Counted from the stretch's first letter, positions 1-8,580 are shown. The stretch: DNA of 64,000 bases from Streptococcus sp. Marseille-P6264 (GCF_902460355.1 NZ_CABPTO010000001.1:62001-126000), one strand, 5' to 3'. Notes: a model not told the origin generated them from the letters alone. Numbers and translations are program-made.

Positions 1-722
1 TTGTATTAGAAGACGATCTTAAGCAACAAGCCTATATGGAGTCAACCATTCAGGGAATTTTGGAAAAGAACGGCTGGGAATGCCAGTTTTTAGAAATCTA
101 TGGCAAGCCGGACATGCTGATTGATGCAGTAAGGGAACGGGGGAGCCATCAGATTTTCTTTTTGGATATTGAGATTAAGCAAGAGACGCAGAAGGGACTA
201 GAGGTGGCAGGAAAGATTCGCAAGTTGGATCCCTATGCTCTGATTGTATTTGTGACGACTCACTCAGAATTTATGCCCTTGACTTTTCGCTATCAGGTAT
301 CAGCTTTTGACTTTATTGATAAAGGTTTACCTGAGGAAGATTTTATCAAGCAGATTGAGCAGGACCTAGCCTATCTTTACGAGAGAAAGGACAGTTTTCA
401 AGCTGAAGAGACTTTTCTCTTTGAAAATTCCAAGTCAGATTTTCAGGTGCCTTTTAATGAAATCTATTATTTTGAGACATCAGAAGTGCCTCATAGACTA
501 GTTCTCTACACCAAGAAAGAGCGCATCGAATTTTACGGACAGCTTTCTGAGATTACAAAGCAGGACAAGCGTCTCTATCGCTGCCATCGCTCTTATGTGG
601 TCAATCCAGCGAATATCTCTCAGCTGGATAAGATAGAAAACATAGCCTATTTCCCGAATGGCGCTGGTTGCTATGTATCACGCCTCAAGATGAAAGGATT
701 ACGGACAGCTTTAAGGCAGTAG
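1..722 (+). CDS. LytTR-family response regulator, BlpR/ComE-like (5' end outside window)
   Basis: Two-component response regulator that would bind DNA when phosphorylated. The reading frame is already open at base 3 (VLEDDLKQQAYM...), so the true start lies left of the window and the Met at 36 is internal. The receiver part carries the expected acidic start (LEDD), the phospho-acceptor Asp in IFFLDIEIK and the conserved VFVTTHSEFMPLTFRYQVSA stretch typical of the ComE/BlpR branch. The C-terminal half is a LytTR DNA-binding domain (ETSEVPHRLVLYTKK ... CHRSYVVNPANI). The partner kinase follows 32 bp downstream. Family members bind paired direct repeats about 21 bp apart; two such sites lie downstream at 2151-2182 and 2961-2992. 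Assignment to BlpR rather than ComE is from remembered family similarity, so no symbol is given. Confidence 0.9.
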   Translation, partial: VLEDDLKQQAYMESTIQGILEKNGWECQFLEIYGKPDMLIDAVRERGSHQIFFLDIEIKQETQKGLEVAGKIRKLDPYALIVFVTTHSEFMPLTFRYQVSAFDFIDKGLPEEDFIKQIEQDLAYLYERKDSFQAEETFLFENSKSDFQVPFNEIYYFETSEVPHRLVLYTKKERIEFYGQLSEITKQDKRLYRCHRSYVVNPANISQLDKIENIAYFPNGAGCYVSRLKMKGLRTALRQ

Positions 723-754
723 GGAAGTAATATGATAGAAATAGGAGAGGAATT

Positions 755-2089
755 GTGCCAAGAATAATACAAGTTGTTTTACTTGTTTTCGAAATGATAG
801 CTCTGTCTTTCTTATTTTCACGTATCAGTGGAATTAAGTTGACATGGATTAAGTACGTCTTAATACCTTTTATTTATATATTTTTTAATATTCTGCTTTT
901 TGTCTTATTTAGTGAAACTTTTTTAACTTACTTAGATCTTCCAGTTTATTTTTTAATTTTTTCTTTATTATTAACTAGACAGAGTTCTATTCCTATAAAG
1001 TTATCTATCTTTTATGGTCTTTTCCCAGTTGTTCTTTGGAATCTTCTATATCGTATATTAACTTTTTTTGTTATTCCTATTTTCGGTTTGGAATATAACC
1101 AACTAATAAATGAAGAACAGCTTATTTTAAATATTACGGCTTTTGTAGCTAGTTTACTATCGTTATGGATCCCAAGTTTACTACATTATAAATTTAAGCG
1201 TTTAAGAGAATTTAGATTAAATGAGGCTGATAAACACCTAGTCATTTTCCTTGATATATCCATGATTTTTTATATTGTATTTGTACAATTTTTCTCTTAT
1301 TTAGAAATAACTCATAATGTGGTTAATTTGCCACATAGAAAATTAATTGTGATAATTTATATTATTCTCTTTCTCAGTTCGGTAAATATCCTAGATCGTA
1401 ATTTGCGAGAGCGAATTCAACAGCAGTTAAGTGAACAAAGAGAGTTGCAGTTGAGAAATATGTCCGATTACAGTCAGCACATTGAAGAACTTTATAATGA
1501 GTTGCGAAGTTTTCGGCATGATTACATCAATATTTTAAGGAGTCTGAAGTTGGGAATTGATACGCATGATTTACCAGCCATCGAGCAGATTTATAACCAA
1601 GTCCTTAAAGACTCAGGTCAAGCGCTCAACCAATCTAAATATGATTTGGGTCGTCTGTCCAATATCCACAATGATGCTCTCAAGAGCGTCTTGTCAGCAA
1701 AATTTCTAGAGGCTCAGAGCAAGGGAATAGAAATTGGCTTGGAAGTTCCTCAAGAAATCAAACCTCAAGGAATGGAGTTACTTGATTTTATCACGATTGT
1801 TTCCATATTGGCTGATAATGCTATGGAAGCGGCAGTGGAGACTAGTCATCCAGTGGTTTCTTTTGCCTTTTTAGAGCAGGAAGGTAGACAGATTTTTATT
1901 GTTGAGAATACAATAAAAGAGTTTTCTATCCATTCCGATAATATTTTTAAAAAGGGCTTTAGCACTAAAGGAGAAAATAGAGGGCTTGGTCTCTCCAATG
2001 TTCAAAATATTATCAGCCACTATCCCAATGTTTCTCTGCGTACCACTAGTCATGATCACTCTTTTAGACAAGAGTTGGAGATAAAATGA
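755..2089 (+). CDS. Sensor histidine kinase, HPK10 (ComD/BlpH/AgrC-like)
   Basis: Membrane histidine kinase of the peptide-pheromone-sensing class, 444 residues, close to the usual length of ComD and BlpH. The N-terminal 220 residues form about six or seven hydrophobic segments, the usual pheromone-sensing domain. A short coiled coil follows, then the H-box SFRHDYINIL (phospho-acceptor His), the N-box DNAMEAAVE and the G-box GLGLSNV of a GHKL ATPase. The HDY context is characteristic of HPK10 kinases, which pair with LytTR regulators such as the gene just upstream. The start is GTG at 755, chosen for the GGAGAGG ribosome binding site at 744-750. The N-terminal coding part is markedly more AT-rich than the kinase domain. 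No pheromone precursor gene is visible in the window; it may lie to the left. Confidence 0.9.
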   Translation: MPRIIQVVLLVFEMIALSFLFSRISGIKLTWIKYVLIPFIYIFFNILLFVLFSETFLTYLDLPVYFLIFSLLLTRQSSIPIKLSIFYGLFPVVLWNLLYRILTFFVIPIFGLEYNQLINEEQLILNITAFVASLLSLWIPSLLHYKFKRLREFRLNEADKHLVIFLDISMIFYIVFVQFFSYLEITHNVVNLPHRKLIVIIYIILFLSSVNILDRNLRERIQQQLSEQRELQLRNMSDYSQHIEELYNELRSFRHDYINILRSLKLGIDTHDLPAIEQIYNQVLKDSGQALNQSKYDLGRLSNIHNDALKSVLSAKFLEAQSKGIEIGLEVPQEIKPQGMELLDFITIVSILADNAMEAAVETSHPVVSFAFLEQEGRQIFIVENTIKEFSIHSDNIFKKGFSTKGENRGLGLSNVQNIISHYPNVSLRTTSHDHSFRQELEIK

Positions 2090-2150
2090 ATTTATTAGTT
2101 TGCGAATGATTAGATTTGCCACTTGATTTAACTCAATGAGAGTAACAAGA

Positions 2151-2217
2151 ACTGTTTATGAGTAAAAAAAGACAATTTAAGATTTTTTATGCCATACCTG
2201 TTTAAAAGTGCTATAAT
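2151..2217 (+). promoter_or_regulatory. Putative LytTR-regulator promoter P1 (paired direct repeats plus -10)
   Basis: ACTGTTTATGA (2151-2161) and ACAATTTAAGA (2172-2182) are 21 bp apart start to start. A TATAAT (2212-2217) begins 40 bp after the second repeat, and no -35 hexamer is evident. The layout matches ComE/BlpR-type activated promoters. It precedes the small membrane protein at 2337. Binding by the window's own response regulator is inferred. Confidence 0.6.
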
Positions 2218-2336
2218 TAGTATAGGGTTTAAGAATACGAAGGCACTAAAAGAAATGCCTTGTTTAGAGACAAATATAACTTAAATTCAAGCTGTTGTCT
2301 GGTTTTTTGTTATTTAATTGTTAGGAGTGACCAGAA

Positions 2337-2741
2337 ATGAAGAAATTATATAGCAATACATATCTAATGCGATTTTTAACTGCCCAGCTTCCTAGTCTGG
2401 CTTTATTCGTTATGATTTTAAGTAACCAGATTTTTAAAGCATCGCTTCTAGTTCAGATTTGTTTTTATTTGATACTTGTGAGCAATCTTGTGTTGAATCT
2501 TTATTTTATGAACCAAGTAAAAAAGGAAAGCAGTTCCGACATCTTATCAAACCAAATTTTCTTTACGATTTTGACTTTGGCTCTGTTTATATTTAGTTCT
2601 TACAGACTGATAACGATTAGTGATGACTTTCAAAAATTAATTGCTCTGATATCCACTATTTTATTATTTATCTTACTTATTCTACTTATTTGGGGAATAA
2701 AATATGCCAAGATGGTTAGTAGAAAACATAAAACAAATTAG
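2337..2741 (+). CDS. Small integral membrane protein, function unknown
   Basis: A 134-residue hydrophobic protein with four likely transmembrane helices (roughly residues 12-30, 36-56, 72-90 and 98-120) and a basic C-terminal tail (KMVSRKHKTN). I do not recognise a family. It is preceded by TTAGGAG at 2320-2326 and, further up, by the direct-repeat promoter at 2151-2217. It therefore looks like a target of the adjacent two-component system. A hairpin with arms AAGGCA and TGCCTT at about 2240-2263 sits in its leader. Small multi-pass proteins in pheromone-controlled loci are often immunity or export accessories, but nothing in this sequence proves that role. Confidence 0.6.
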   Translation: MKKLYSNTYLMRFLTAQLPSLALFVMILSNQIFKASLLVQICFYLILVSNLVLNLYFMNQVKKESSSDILSNQIFFTILTLALFIFSSYRLITISDDFQKLIALISTILLFILLILLIWGIKYAKMVSRKHKTN

Positions 2742-2919
2742 ATTTGCTAAAATTTAACGGTCTATCGCTATGTTTTCTCTGTCTTACTTTTTCGTGATGT
2801 TTTCTAAGAATATTTCTTATAGCATTTTTTCAAGAAGATGATACGGAATATCCTGCTGGTCAATTCTTTCTTATGCTCTTTGTAATTTTATAGTTTTGAC
2901 TTTATTATTTCAGTAAAGC
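2742..2919. other. AT-rich gap, no gene seen
   Basis: First part of the roughly 450-bp gap between the small membrane protein and the ABC ATPase. I see no convincing ORF, RNA gene or promoter here. The rest of the gap holds the terminator at 2920-2951, promoter P2 at 2961-3028 and a leader of about 155 nt. Confidence 0.5.
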
Positions 2920-2951
2920 CAGCATTTGCTTCCAGCAAGTGCTGTTTTTTT
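2920..2951 (+). terminator. Rho-independent terminator
   Basis: CAGCATTTGC (2920-2929) pairs with GCAAGTGCTG (2935-2944), with one G-U pair, followed by seven T. It ends the upstream transcript just before promoter P2. Confidence 0.8.
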
Positions 2952-2960
2952 CTTCAAATG

Positions 2961-3028
2961 ACCATTTAGGATGAAATACTGACTGTTTATGATTTTCGGC
3001 TTGTTATTTGAAGAAAGCGCGCTATAAT
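2961..3028 (+). promoter_or_regulatory. Putative LytTR-regulator promoter P2 (paired direct repeats plus -10)
   Basis: ACCATTTAGGA (2961-2971) and ACTGTTTATGA (2982-2992) are 21 bp apart. TATAAT at 3023-3028 begins 41 bp after the second repeat. The second repeat is identical to the first repeat of P1 and the architecture is the same. It drives the ABC transporter genes. Two further TATAAT matches at 3105-3110 and 3116-3121 could be secondary -10 elements; neither has a good -35. Confidence 0.6.
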
Positions 3029-3192
3029 CTAAGTAGGTTAAGATTGGCTTTACAAATGGTTGAAATCTGTTAAGACAAAAAAACTTTTAATCAAAAATTT
3101 ATGTTATAATAACAGTATAATAATCGTTTGTAATCTTAGGAAAAATAGTGACTTACGATCTCTAGTAGCATTTTTTGAAATGGAGGGCATCT

Positions 3193-4056
3193 ATGAAGTT
3201 AGAAATGATAGGCATTAGCAAGAGCTATGGCTCTATGTCTGTGCTCAAAGATATTTCCTGTGAATTTACTGAGGGAGTCTATGGTTTGCTTGGGGCAAAT
3301 GGTACAGGTAAAACGACCTTGATGAATATCATTTGTGATCTCATAAAGCCGAGCCAAGGAAGGATAAAGTTTGATGACGCCTCGCATGCCGAAGAGTATA
3401 TCCAGTATCTCGGATTCTTGCCTCAAGATTTTTCTTATTATCATAACTTTACTGGGCTTGATTTCCTTTTATATATGGCTGCTCTTAAGGGAATGACGAA
3501 GAAACAAGCCAGAGTAGAGAGTGATAAGTTTTTGAAACTTACTAGTTTATATGATGTTCGGAAAAAGAAGATCGCTTCCTATTCGGGTGGTATGAAGCAA
3601 AGACTGGGCATTGCGCAGGCACTTCTCAATAATCCCAAAATATTGATTTTAGATGAGCCAACCGTGGGTCTAGATCCTAAGGAAAGGGTGAAATTCAGAA
3701 ATATTATCAGTGAGCTATCGGCTGATAAAATCATCCTCTTATCTACCCATATCGTATCGGACGTAGAAGCGATAGCCAAGGAAATCTTAATCCTAAAAGA
3801 TGGAAATTTTGTGGAAAGAGGTAGTGCTAAGGAACTTCTTTCGCTTATCGAGGGACAAGTTTGGGAGTTTCGTGTTTCCGAGCGTGAGTGGCAGCGTTTT
3901 GCAAAGGATTATGTAATTGTGAATGAGCGGATAGAACCAGACGGTATCGTCTTGCGGGTTATTAGCGGTGACAATCCTGTCGAAGGGGCGCAAGGGGTGA
4001 TTCCGAGTCTGGAAGATTTGTATATTTATTACTTTAGAGAGGAGGTAAATGGATGA
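3193..4056 (+). CDS. ABC transporter ATP-binding protein
   Basis: ATPase subunit of an ABC-2-type exporter, 287 residues. Visible motifs are Walker A (GANGTGKTT), Q-loop (GFLPQDFSYY), signature (YSGGMKQRLG), Walker B (ILILDEPTVGLD) and the H-loop (LLSTHIV). The ATG at 3193 is preferred over TTG 3175 because GGAGG (3182-3186) is correctly spaced before it. The stop overlaps the permease start as ATGA, so the two are translationally coupled. A single-domain ATPase with a separate permease, next to a pheromone-type two-component system, resembles bacteriocin or peptide-antibiotic immunity exporters (BcrA/LanF-like). The substrate is unknown. Confidence 0.9.
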   Translation: MKLEMIGISKSYGSMSVLKDISCEFTEGVYGLLGANGTGKTTLMNIICDLIKPSQGRIKFDDASHAEEYIQYLGFLPQDFSYYHNFTGLDFLLYMAALKGMTKKQARVESDKFLKLTSLYDVRKKKIASYSGGMKQRLGIAQALLNNPKILILDEPTVGLDPKERVKFRNIISELSADKIILLSTHIVSDVEAIAKEILILKDGNFVERGSAKELLSLIEGQVWEFRVSEREWQRFAKDYVIVNERIEPDGIVLRVISGDNPVEGAQGVIPSLEDLYIYYFREEVNG

Positions 4057-5213
4057 TAGCATTAGTTCCTTTTGAATTGAAAAAATTACTAAAAAAGAAG
4101 TCAGTTTTAGGTGCGGTCCTGGCTATTATGCTGGTTTTAGCTGGATTGTTTTATGCAAATTTCTTTAATGATGGGCAGATTAGTGGATCTTCAGCTGATC
4201 GAATACATGGAAAACAAGCAGTTGTGATCAAACAAAAGATTGCTGAAGATCATACTGGTTATTTATCTGATGAGTTAATGGATAAAATCGTTAATGACTA
4301 TGCAGCCAATATGCCCTATTTCAAACAGAATGATTTGTATGATATGTTTTCCTGGTATGCCATTGATCGTTTCGTCCCCAATTCTCAAGAAATTTTAACA
4401 GATACCTATAAATCTGATGATGTCTTACATTATGATCAGATCAGTCTCAAGTCACAAGAGGAGATGCAGTCCTATTTCCCTTTAAAAACGTTAAAGCTGG
4501 GAAATTTTGCTCCTTGGCATAAGTTGTTTAATACTTTAAATGCAGCTTTTAGTTTAATGGTGGTATTTGTGATCTATATTTGCTGCTCTGTTTTCTCTGG
4601 TGATCGAGCAAGAAAGATGGATTCAGTACTTTTGACAACTAAATATGGCCGCAATCAGTTAACGATTGCAAAAATCTTATCTGTTTTTGGAATTGCTAGT
4701 TTAACATTTGTCCTTGTTAATAGCCTTGTTTTGCTGGTGTTTGGGACCTACTTCGGTTGGAGCGGTTGGGATACCAGTGTCCAGATGAACTTGGAATGGA
4801 TTTCGACTATTTATAATATTTTGCAATTTCCTGTCCATATGAATCTCTTAGAATTGTTGATTCGCCTTATTCTATTCCAGTTTGTTGGTTTACTCTTTAT
4901 TCTTGGGGTGATGGTTCTCATATCTAGTTTGACAAAGTCGCCGCTAGCAACATTTGCAAGTTCTGTAGGGATGTTCTTGGCTCCAGACTTTTTGATGAAT
5001 ATTTTCAGAGATGGTTTGATAAATAAGATACTAACTATTTTTTCAATCTCAACTGATGGAACGGAAGGGCTCTTATTGAAACTTTCCAATAGCAAAGGAT
5101 TTTTCTTCAATGATTTTACCGCAAATGGTGTCAGCGTGATCATTATCCGCCTCTCTCTCATGCTCCTCTGCTGTCTGATGACTTATCGGATCATTCGAAA
5201 AAGAGGACTTTAA
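4053..5213 (+). CDS. ABC-2-type transporter permease
   Basis: A 386-residue membrane subunit partnering the ATPase it overlaps by 4 bp. It has an N-terminal helix (about residues 18-36), a large hydrophilic extracytoplasmic region (about 40-155), and then about five more hydrophobic segments to the C-terminus, which ends in a basic tail (RIIRKRGL). The topology is that of ABC-2 permeases. A hairpin with 8-bp arms (AGAAAAGC and GCTTTTCT, 5233-5254) follows the stop but has no T-run, so it may slow decay or attenuate rather than terminate. Substrate unknown. Confidence 0.8.
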   Translation: MIALVPFELKKLLKKKSVLGAVLAIMLVLAGLFYANFFNDGQISGSSADRIHGKQAVVIKQKIAEDHTGYLSDELMDKIVNDYAANMPYFKQNDLYDMFSWYAIDRFVPNSQEILTDTYKSDDVLHYDQISLKSQEEMQSYFPLKTLKLGNFAPWHKLFNTLNAAFSLMVVFVIYICCSVFSGDRARKMDSVLLTTKYGRNQLTIAKILSVFGIASLTFVLVNSLVLLVFGTYFGWSGWDTSVQMNLEWISTIYNILQFPVHMNLLELLIRLILFQFVGLLFILGVMVLISSLTKSPLATFASSVGMFLAPDFLMNIFRDGLINKILTIFSISTDGTEGLLLKLSNSKGFFFNDFTANGVSVIIIRLSLMLLCCLMTYRIIRKRGL

Positions 5214-5299
5214 ACTAACTGTTGTCTATTTTAGAAAAGCAGTTCCGCTTTTCTGATGGAATATACAAGGAAAAAAGAGGTCACTAATATGGAAAAAAA

Positions 5300-5482
5300 T
5301 TGTTTTATAAAATTTCTCTGCTTATATCTTTTGTGCTAACGGCAGGAGGTCTATTATTAACACTCTGTAATTATTTATTTTTTAATTATCCGTTTTTAAA
5401 CCAAACTACGGTAGGCCTAATTGTCTCGTTTTTAATGGTTTTGCTTATATTTTTTAGTTCTCATCATAGAAATAAGGATTGA
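5300..5482 (+). CDS. Small two-helix membrane protein, start region interrupted by an A7 tract
   Basis: The open frame from TTG 5300 encodes 60 residues with two transmembrane helices (about 4-27 and 34-54) and a charged tail (HHRNKD). The best initiation signal is not at this TTG but at ATG 5289, which has AAGAGG (5275-5280) 8 bp upstream. That ATG runs into a seven-A tract (5293-5299) and then reads a 16-codon dead end. One extra A would give MEKKLFYKIS and join the frames into a 63-residue protein. The gene may therefore be phase-variable, expressed by polymerase slippage, recently frameshifted, or affected by a base-calling error. No family recognised. Confidence 0.45.
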   Translation: MFYKISLLISFVLTAGGLLLTLCNYLFFNYPFLNQTTVGLIVSFLMVLLIFFSSHHRNKD

Positions 5483-5561
5483 TTTTTTGATTACTTGAGA
5501 ATAAAAAGAAAAAAACTGTTAAAGACATTCTTTGAATTTATCCTTTAAAGGAGTTGATTTT

Positions 5562-5960
5562 ATGACTAATACTAGGCGAGCAGTAGTTGCTACGAGCTTA
5601 GGTTTCATCTTATTGTTAGCAGTGGGAATTCTACTGCAGATTCGCTTTGGGAGCATGGTCTTTTTGCTAAGTCTATTCTGTTTTGGAGAAGCATTTATCA
5701 TCTGGTACTCGAAAAGTAAGTCTAAGTCGCAGATCAGTGGCAGTAGGAGTATTGAACTCTTCTGGCTTTATATCAAGCAGTTGAAAATCTTTTATGTCAC
5801 AATTTTGTGTCTTTCGATTCCTTTCGTTTCCCTGTCTTCTGACCCCACTTATGATTTATTTTTTGTGCTTGGCTTGTTAGTATTCTTGCTCTTAAGCAAT
5901 TATATCTTTAGCTCTCATGGCATTCAGCCATCTAAGAAAGAGAGAAATGTAAAAGATTAA
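5562..5960 (+). CDS. Small integral membrane protein, function unknown
   Basis: A 132-residue hydrophobic protein with four likely transmembrane helices (about 8-27, 28-48, 74-94 and 98-118). The start ATG 5562 is chosen because AAAGGAG (5547-5553) is ideally placed; the longer TTG reading from 5532 would run through that site. It is the last + strand gene of the putative pheromone-controlled block, after the ABC exporter and the 60-residue membrane protein. I do not recognise the family. Repeat copy 1 follows and may act as its terminator. Confidence 0.65.
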   Translation: MTNTRRAVVATSLGFILLLAVGILLQIRFGSMVFLLSLFCFGEAFIIWYSKSKSKSQISGSRSIELFWLYIKQLKIFYVTILCLSIPFVSLSSDPTYDLFFVLGLLVFLLLSNYIFSSHGIQPSKKERNVKD

Positions 5961-6008
5961 TTGTTTTATCTGTAGCAGTTATTCAGCTTGCTGTTTTCTA
6001 CAAAAGAA

Positions 6009-6158
6009 AAGAGGCTGGGACAAAAGTCCTAGCCTCTCAATTGTCTTTGTATTGTCGAGCAAGACGCAGTGGTTGAGTAGGGCTCTACTCAACTATGCGG
6101 AGGTGGGACGACGAAATCGAATTCTAACGAATTACCGATTTCTGTCCCACTCTTTTTT
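6009..6158 (+). repeat. Intergenic structured repeat, copy 1 (short form)
   Basis: First of five copies of a repeat that begins with the hairpin GAGGCTGGGACAAAAGTCC and ends with CCGATTTCTGTCCCACTC plus T-run. This copy lacks about 35 bp of the middle hairpin that the others carry. It lies between a + strand gene and the minus-strand DUF3042 gene, where its two terminator-like ends would serve both. Confidence 0.9.
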
Positions 6159-6173
6159 GTAAAATGTGCAGGC

Positions 6174-6344
6174 TTAGTGTGCTACACGTTTGCGAGCGGC
6201 TTTCTTACGGTTTTCTTCGATGAAAGCTGCTTTTTGCTCCTCAGGTTCGATGACTTTTTTCTTAAAGGCATAGACTGCACCAGCAAGAGCAGCGACAGTA
6301 CCTGCTACACCTGTAAGAACGCCTTTTCCAAATCCTTTAGCCAT
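6174..6344 (-). CDS. DUF3042 family small protein
   Basis: Reading the minus strand gives a 56-residue protein starting MAKGFGKGVLTGVAGTVAAL and ending RKKAARKRVAH. It has one glycine/alanine-rich hydrophobic helix (about 5-27) followed by a highly charged Lys/Glu/Arg tail. This is the pattern of DUF3042 proteins, widespread in streptococci and of unknown function. The start codon (complement of 6342-6344) is preceded on the minus strand by AAGGAGA. It is the only minus-strand gene in the window that I can support and is divergent from miaA. Confidence 0.85.
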   Translation of the reverse strand: MAKGFGKGVLTGVAGTVAALAGAVYAFKKKVIEPEEQKAAFIEENRKKAARKRVAH

Positions 6345-6425
6345 GTGATTTCTCCTTTTCTGAACTTTTATTATTTATGTTATAATTAATAGTAACGAAA
6401 AATCAAAATTTTTTCAAGGAAAAAG

Positions 6426-7310
6426 ATGAAAACCAAAATAATTGTGATAGTGGGGCCGACGGCAGTTGGGAAAACGGCTCTGAGTATCGAGGTAGCCAAG
6501 CGCTTCAATGGCCAAATTATCAGCGGTGACAGTCAGCAGGTCTATCGTGGCTTGGATATTGGCACGGCTAAGATTCGTCCTGAAGAGCAGGAAGGTATTC
6601 CCCACCATCTGCTGGATGTGCGGGAGGTTGGTGAGAGCTATTCGGCCTATGATTTTGTGACTGAGGCGGCTCAGGCTATTCGTGAGATTGCGGCTCAAGG
6701 TCAGCTTCCCATCATTTGCGGTGGCACAGGGCTCTATATCCAGAGCTTGCTCGAGGGCTACCATCTGGGCGGCTCCGTCTCTCACGAGGAGATTCTGGCC
6801 TATCGGGCGCAGCTGGATACTTGGTCAGATGAGGATTTGTTTGGAAAAATAGCAGAGCTAGGTATCGAGATTCCTCAGCTGAATCGACGCAGGGCTATGA
6901 GGGCGCTGGAGATTACTCATCTAGGAGGTTCGCTAGAAAATAGTCAGCCAGATTATGATGCCCTGCTGATTTGTCTAGATGATGAGCGACAAAAACTTTA
7001 TGAGCGAATCAATCAGCGGGTTGATCTGATGCTGGAAGCAGGGCTTTTAGAAGAAGCCCGTTGGCTTTATGAACAGGCTCCGACCAGTCAAGCCAGCAAA
7101 GGAATCGGCTACAAGGAACTTTTCCCCTACTTTGAAGGTCAGATGAGCCTAGATGAGGCGGTGTATAAGCTCAAGCAGAACACCCGCCGTTTCGCCAAGC
7201 GGCAACTGACTTGGTTTCGCAATCGGATGTCTGTGACCTTTTATCAGGTGGGAAATCCAGACTACAAAGAGCAGGTTATGGAAGATATCAGGAAGTTTTT
7301 GGACAAGTAA
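6426..7310 (+). CDS. miaA: tRNA dimethylallyltransferase
   Basis: Transfers a dimethylallyl group to the N6 of A37 in tRNAs reading UNN codons. It has 294 residues, normal for the family. The P-loop GPTAVGKT is at residues 9-16, followed by the substrate motifs [17 protein letters not shown] and GGTGLYIQ, and the C-terminal [16 protein letters not shown] stretch. A TATAAT at 6381-6386 lies 45 bp upstream and an AAGGA site at 6416-6420. It heads a run of closely spaced genes through hflX and rnz. Confidence 0.97.
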   Translation: MKTKIIVIVGPTAVGKTALSIEVAKRFNGQIISGDSQQVYRGLDIGTAKIRPEEQEGIPHHLLDVREVGESYSAYDFVTEAAQAIREIAAQGQLPIICGGTGLYIQSLLEGYHLGGSVSHEEILAYRAQLDTWSDEDLFGKIAELGIEIPQLNRRRAMRALEITHLGGSLENSQPDYDALLICLDDERQKLYERINQRVDLMLEAGLLEEARWLYEQAPTSQASKGIGYKELFPYFEGQMSLDEAVYKLKQNTRRFAKRQLTWFRNRMSVTFYQVGNPDYKEQVMEDIRKFLDK

Positions 7311-7341
7311 CTGGCTGACCAAGTCTTAGTAAGGATATGAA

Positions 7342-8580
7342 ATGATAGAAACAGAGAAAAAAATAGAGCGTGTCTTTCTGGTCGGTGTGGAACTAGCAGA
7401 CACGGAAAATTTTGACCTATCCATGGAGGAGCTGCAAAGTCTAGCCAAGACGGCAGGGGCAGAGGTCGTCGGCTCCTATAGCCAGAAGCGGGAAAAGTAT
7501 GATAGCAAGACCTTTGTCGGTTCTGGCAAGTTAGAAGAAATCCGACAGATGGTTGATGCCGAAGAGATTTCGACAGTTATTGTCAATAACCGCTTGACAC
7601 CTCGCCAGAATGTCAATCTTGAGGAAAGTCTGGGCGTTAAGGTCATTGACCGTATGCAGCTGATTTTGGATATTTTTGCCATGAGGGCTAGGAGTCATGA
7701 GGGCAAGCTGCAAGTGCATCTAGCCCAGCTCAAGTACCTGCTTCCTCGCTTGGTTGGGCAGGGGATTATGCTTAGCCGTCAGGCAGGTGGAATTGGCTCT
7801 CGCGGACCTGGTGAAAGCCAGCTGGAGCTGAATCGACGCAGTGTCCGTAATCAGATTCATGATATTGAGCGCCAGCTCAAGGCAGTGGAGAAAAATCGAG
7901 CAACCGTTCGTGAAAAACGGGTGGAATCCAGTATTTTCAAAATCGGGCTCATCGGCTATACCAATGCGGGCAAGTCTACGATCATGAACTGCTTGACCAG
8001 CAAGAGCCAGTATGAGGCAGACGAACTCTTTGCGACACTAGATGCCACGACCAAGAACATCAACCTCAGTGGTCAGCTCAATGTCACGCTGACAGACACA
8101 GTTGGCTTCATTCAGAATTTGCCGACGGAGCTGGTGTCAAGCTTTAAGTCTACTCTAGAGGAGAGTAAAAATGTCGATTTGCTGGTTCATGTTATTGACG
8201 CTAGCAACCCTCATCATGAGGAACATGAAAAGACCGTTCTGGACATCATGAAAGAGCTGGACATGCTGGATATTCCTCGATTGACCCTCTATAACAAAGC
8301 GGACAAGGCGGAGGATTTTACTCCGACCCTGACTCCTTATTCTTTGATTTCGGCTAAGGCGGACAATAGCAGAACTCTTTTGCAGCAAGTCCTGCTGGAG
8401 CGGATGAAAGAGTTATTTTTGCCTTTTACCATCAAGGTAGCTCCTGCTAAGGCCTACAAGATTCATGATTTAGAGAAGGTCGCGATTATGGGGAATCGAG
8501 AGTACATAGACGATATCGAAGTTATTTCAGGCTGGATTGCCGAGAAAAATAAATGGAAACTGGAAGAATTTTATGACTGA
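7342..8580 (+). CDS. hflX: Ribosome-associated GTPase HflX
   Basis: Obg-related GTPase that splits or rescues stalled and hibernating 50S/70S particles. 412 residues. The N-terminal HflX domain holds the glycine-rich stretch RQAGGIGSRGPGESQLE. It is followed by the G1 motif GYTNAGKST, G3 DTVGFIQNLP and G4 YNKADK. It lies 31 bp after miaA, as in many Firmicutes, and overlaps the next gene by 8 bp. Confidence 0.97.
   Translation: MIETEKKIERVFLVGVELADTENFDLSMEELQSLAKTAGAEVVGSYSQKREKYDSKTFVGSGKLEEIRQMVDAEEISTVIVNNRLTPRQNVNLEESLGVKVIDRMQLILDIFAMRARSHEGKLQVHLAQLKYLLPRLVGQGIMLSRQAGGIGSRGPGESQLELNRRSVRNQIHDIERQLKAVEKNRATVREKRVESSIFKIGLIGYTNAGKSTIMNCLTSKSQYEADELFATLDATTKNINLSGQLNVTLTDTVGFIQNLPTELVSSFKSTLEESKNVDLLVHVIDASNPHHEEHEKTVLDIMKELDMLDIPRLTLYNKADKAEDFTPTLTPYSLISAKADNSRTLLQQVLLERMKELFLPFTIKVAPAKAYKIHDLEKVAIMGNREYIDDIEVISGWIAEKNKWKLEEFYD

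Noticed and set aside
3038..3075. Further LytTR-like repeats (GGTTAAGA, GGTTGAAA, TGTTAAGA) downstream of P2
   Set aside because: Spacing is irregular (20 and 30 bp) and they lie after the -10, so they do not match the layout shared by P1 and P2.
6177..6389. 70-codon + strand frame opposite the DUF3042 gene
   Set aside because: It is the shadow of the minus-strand gene 6174-6344, which has a good ribosome binding site and a recognisable family.
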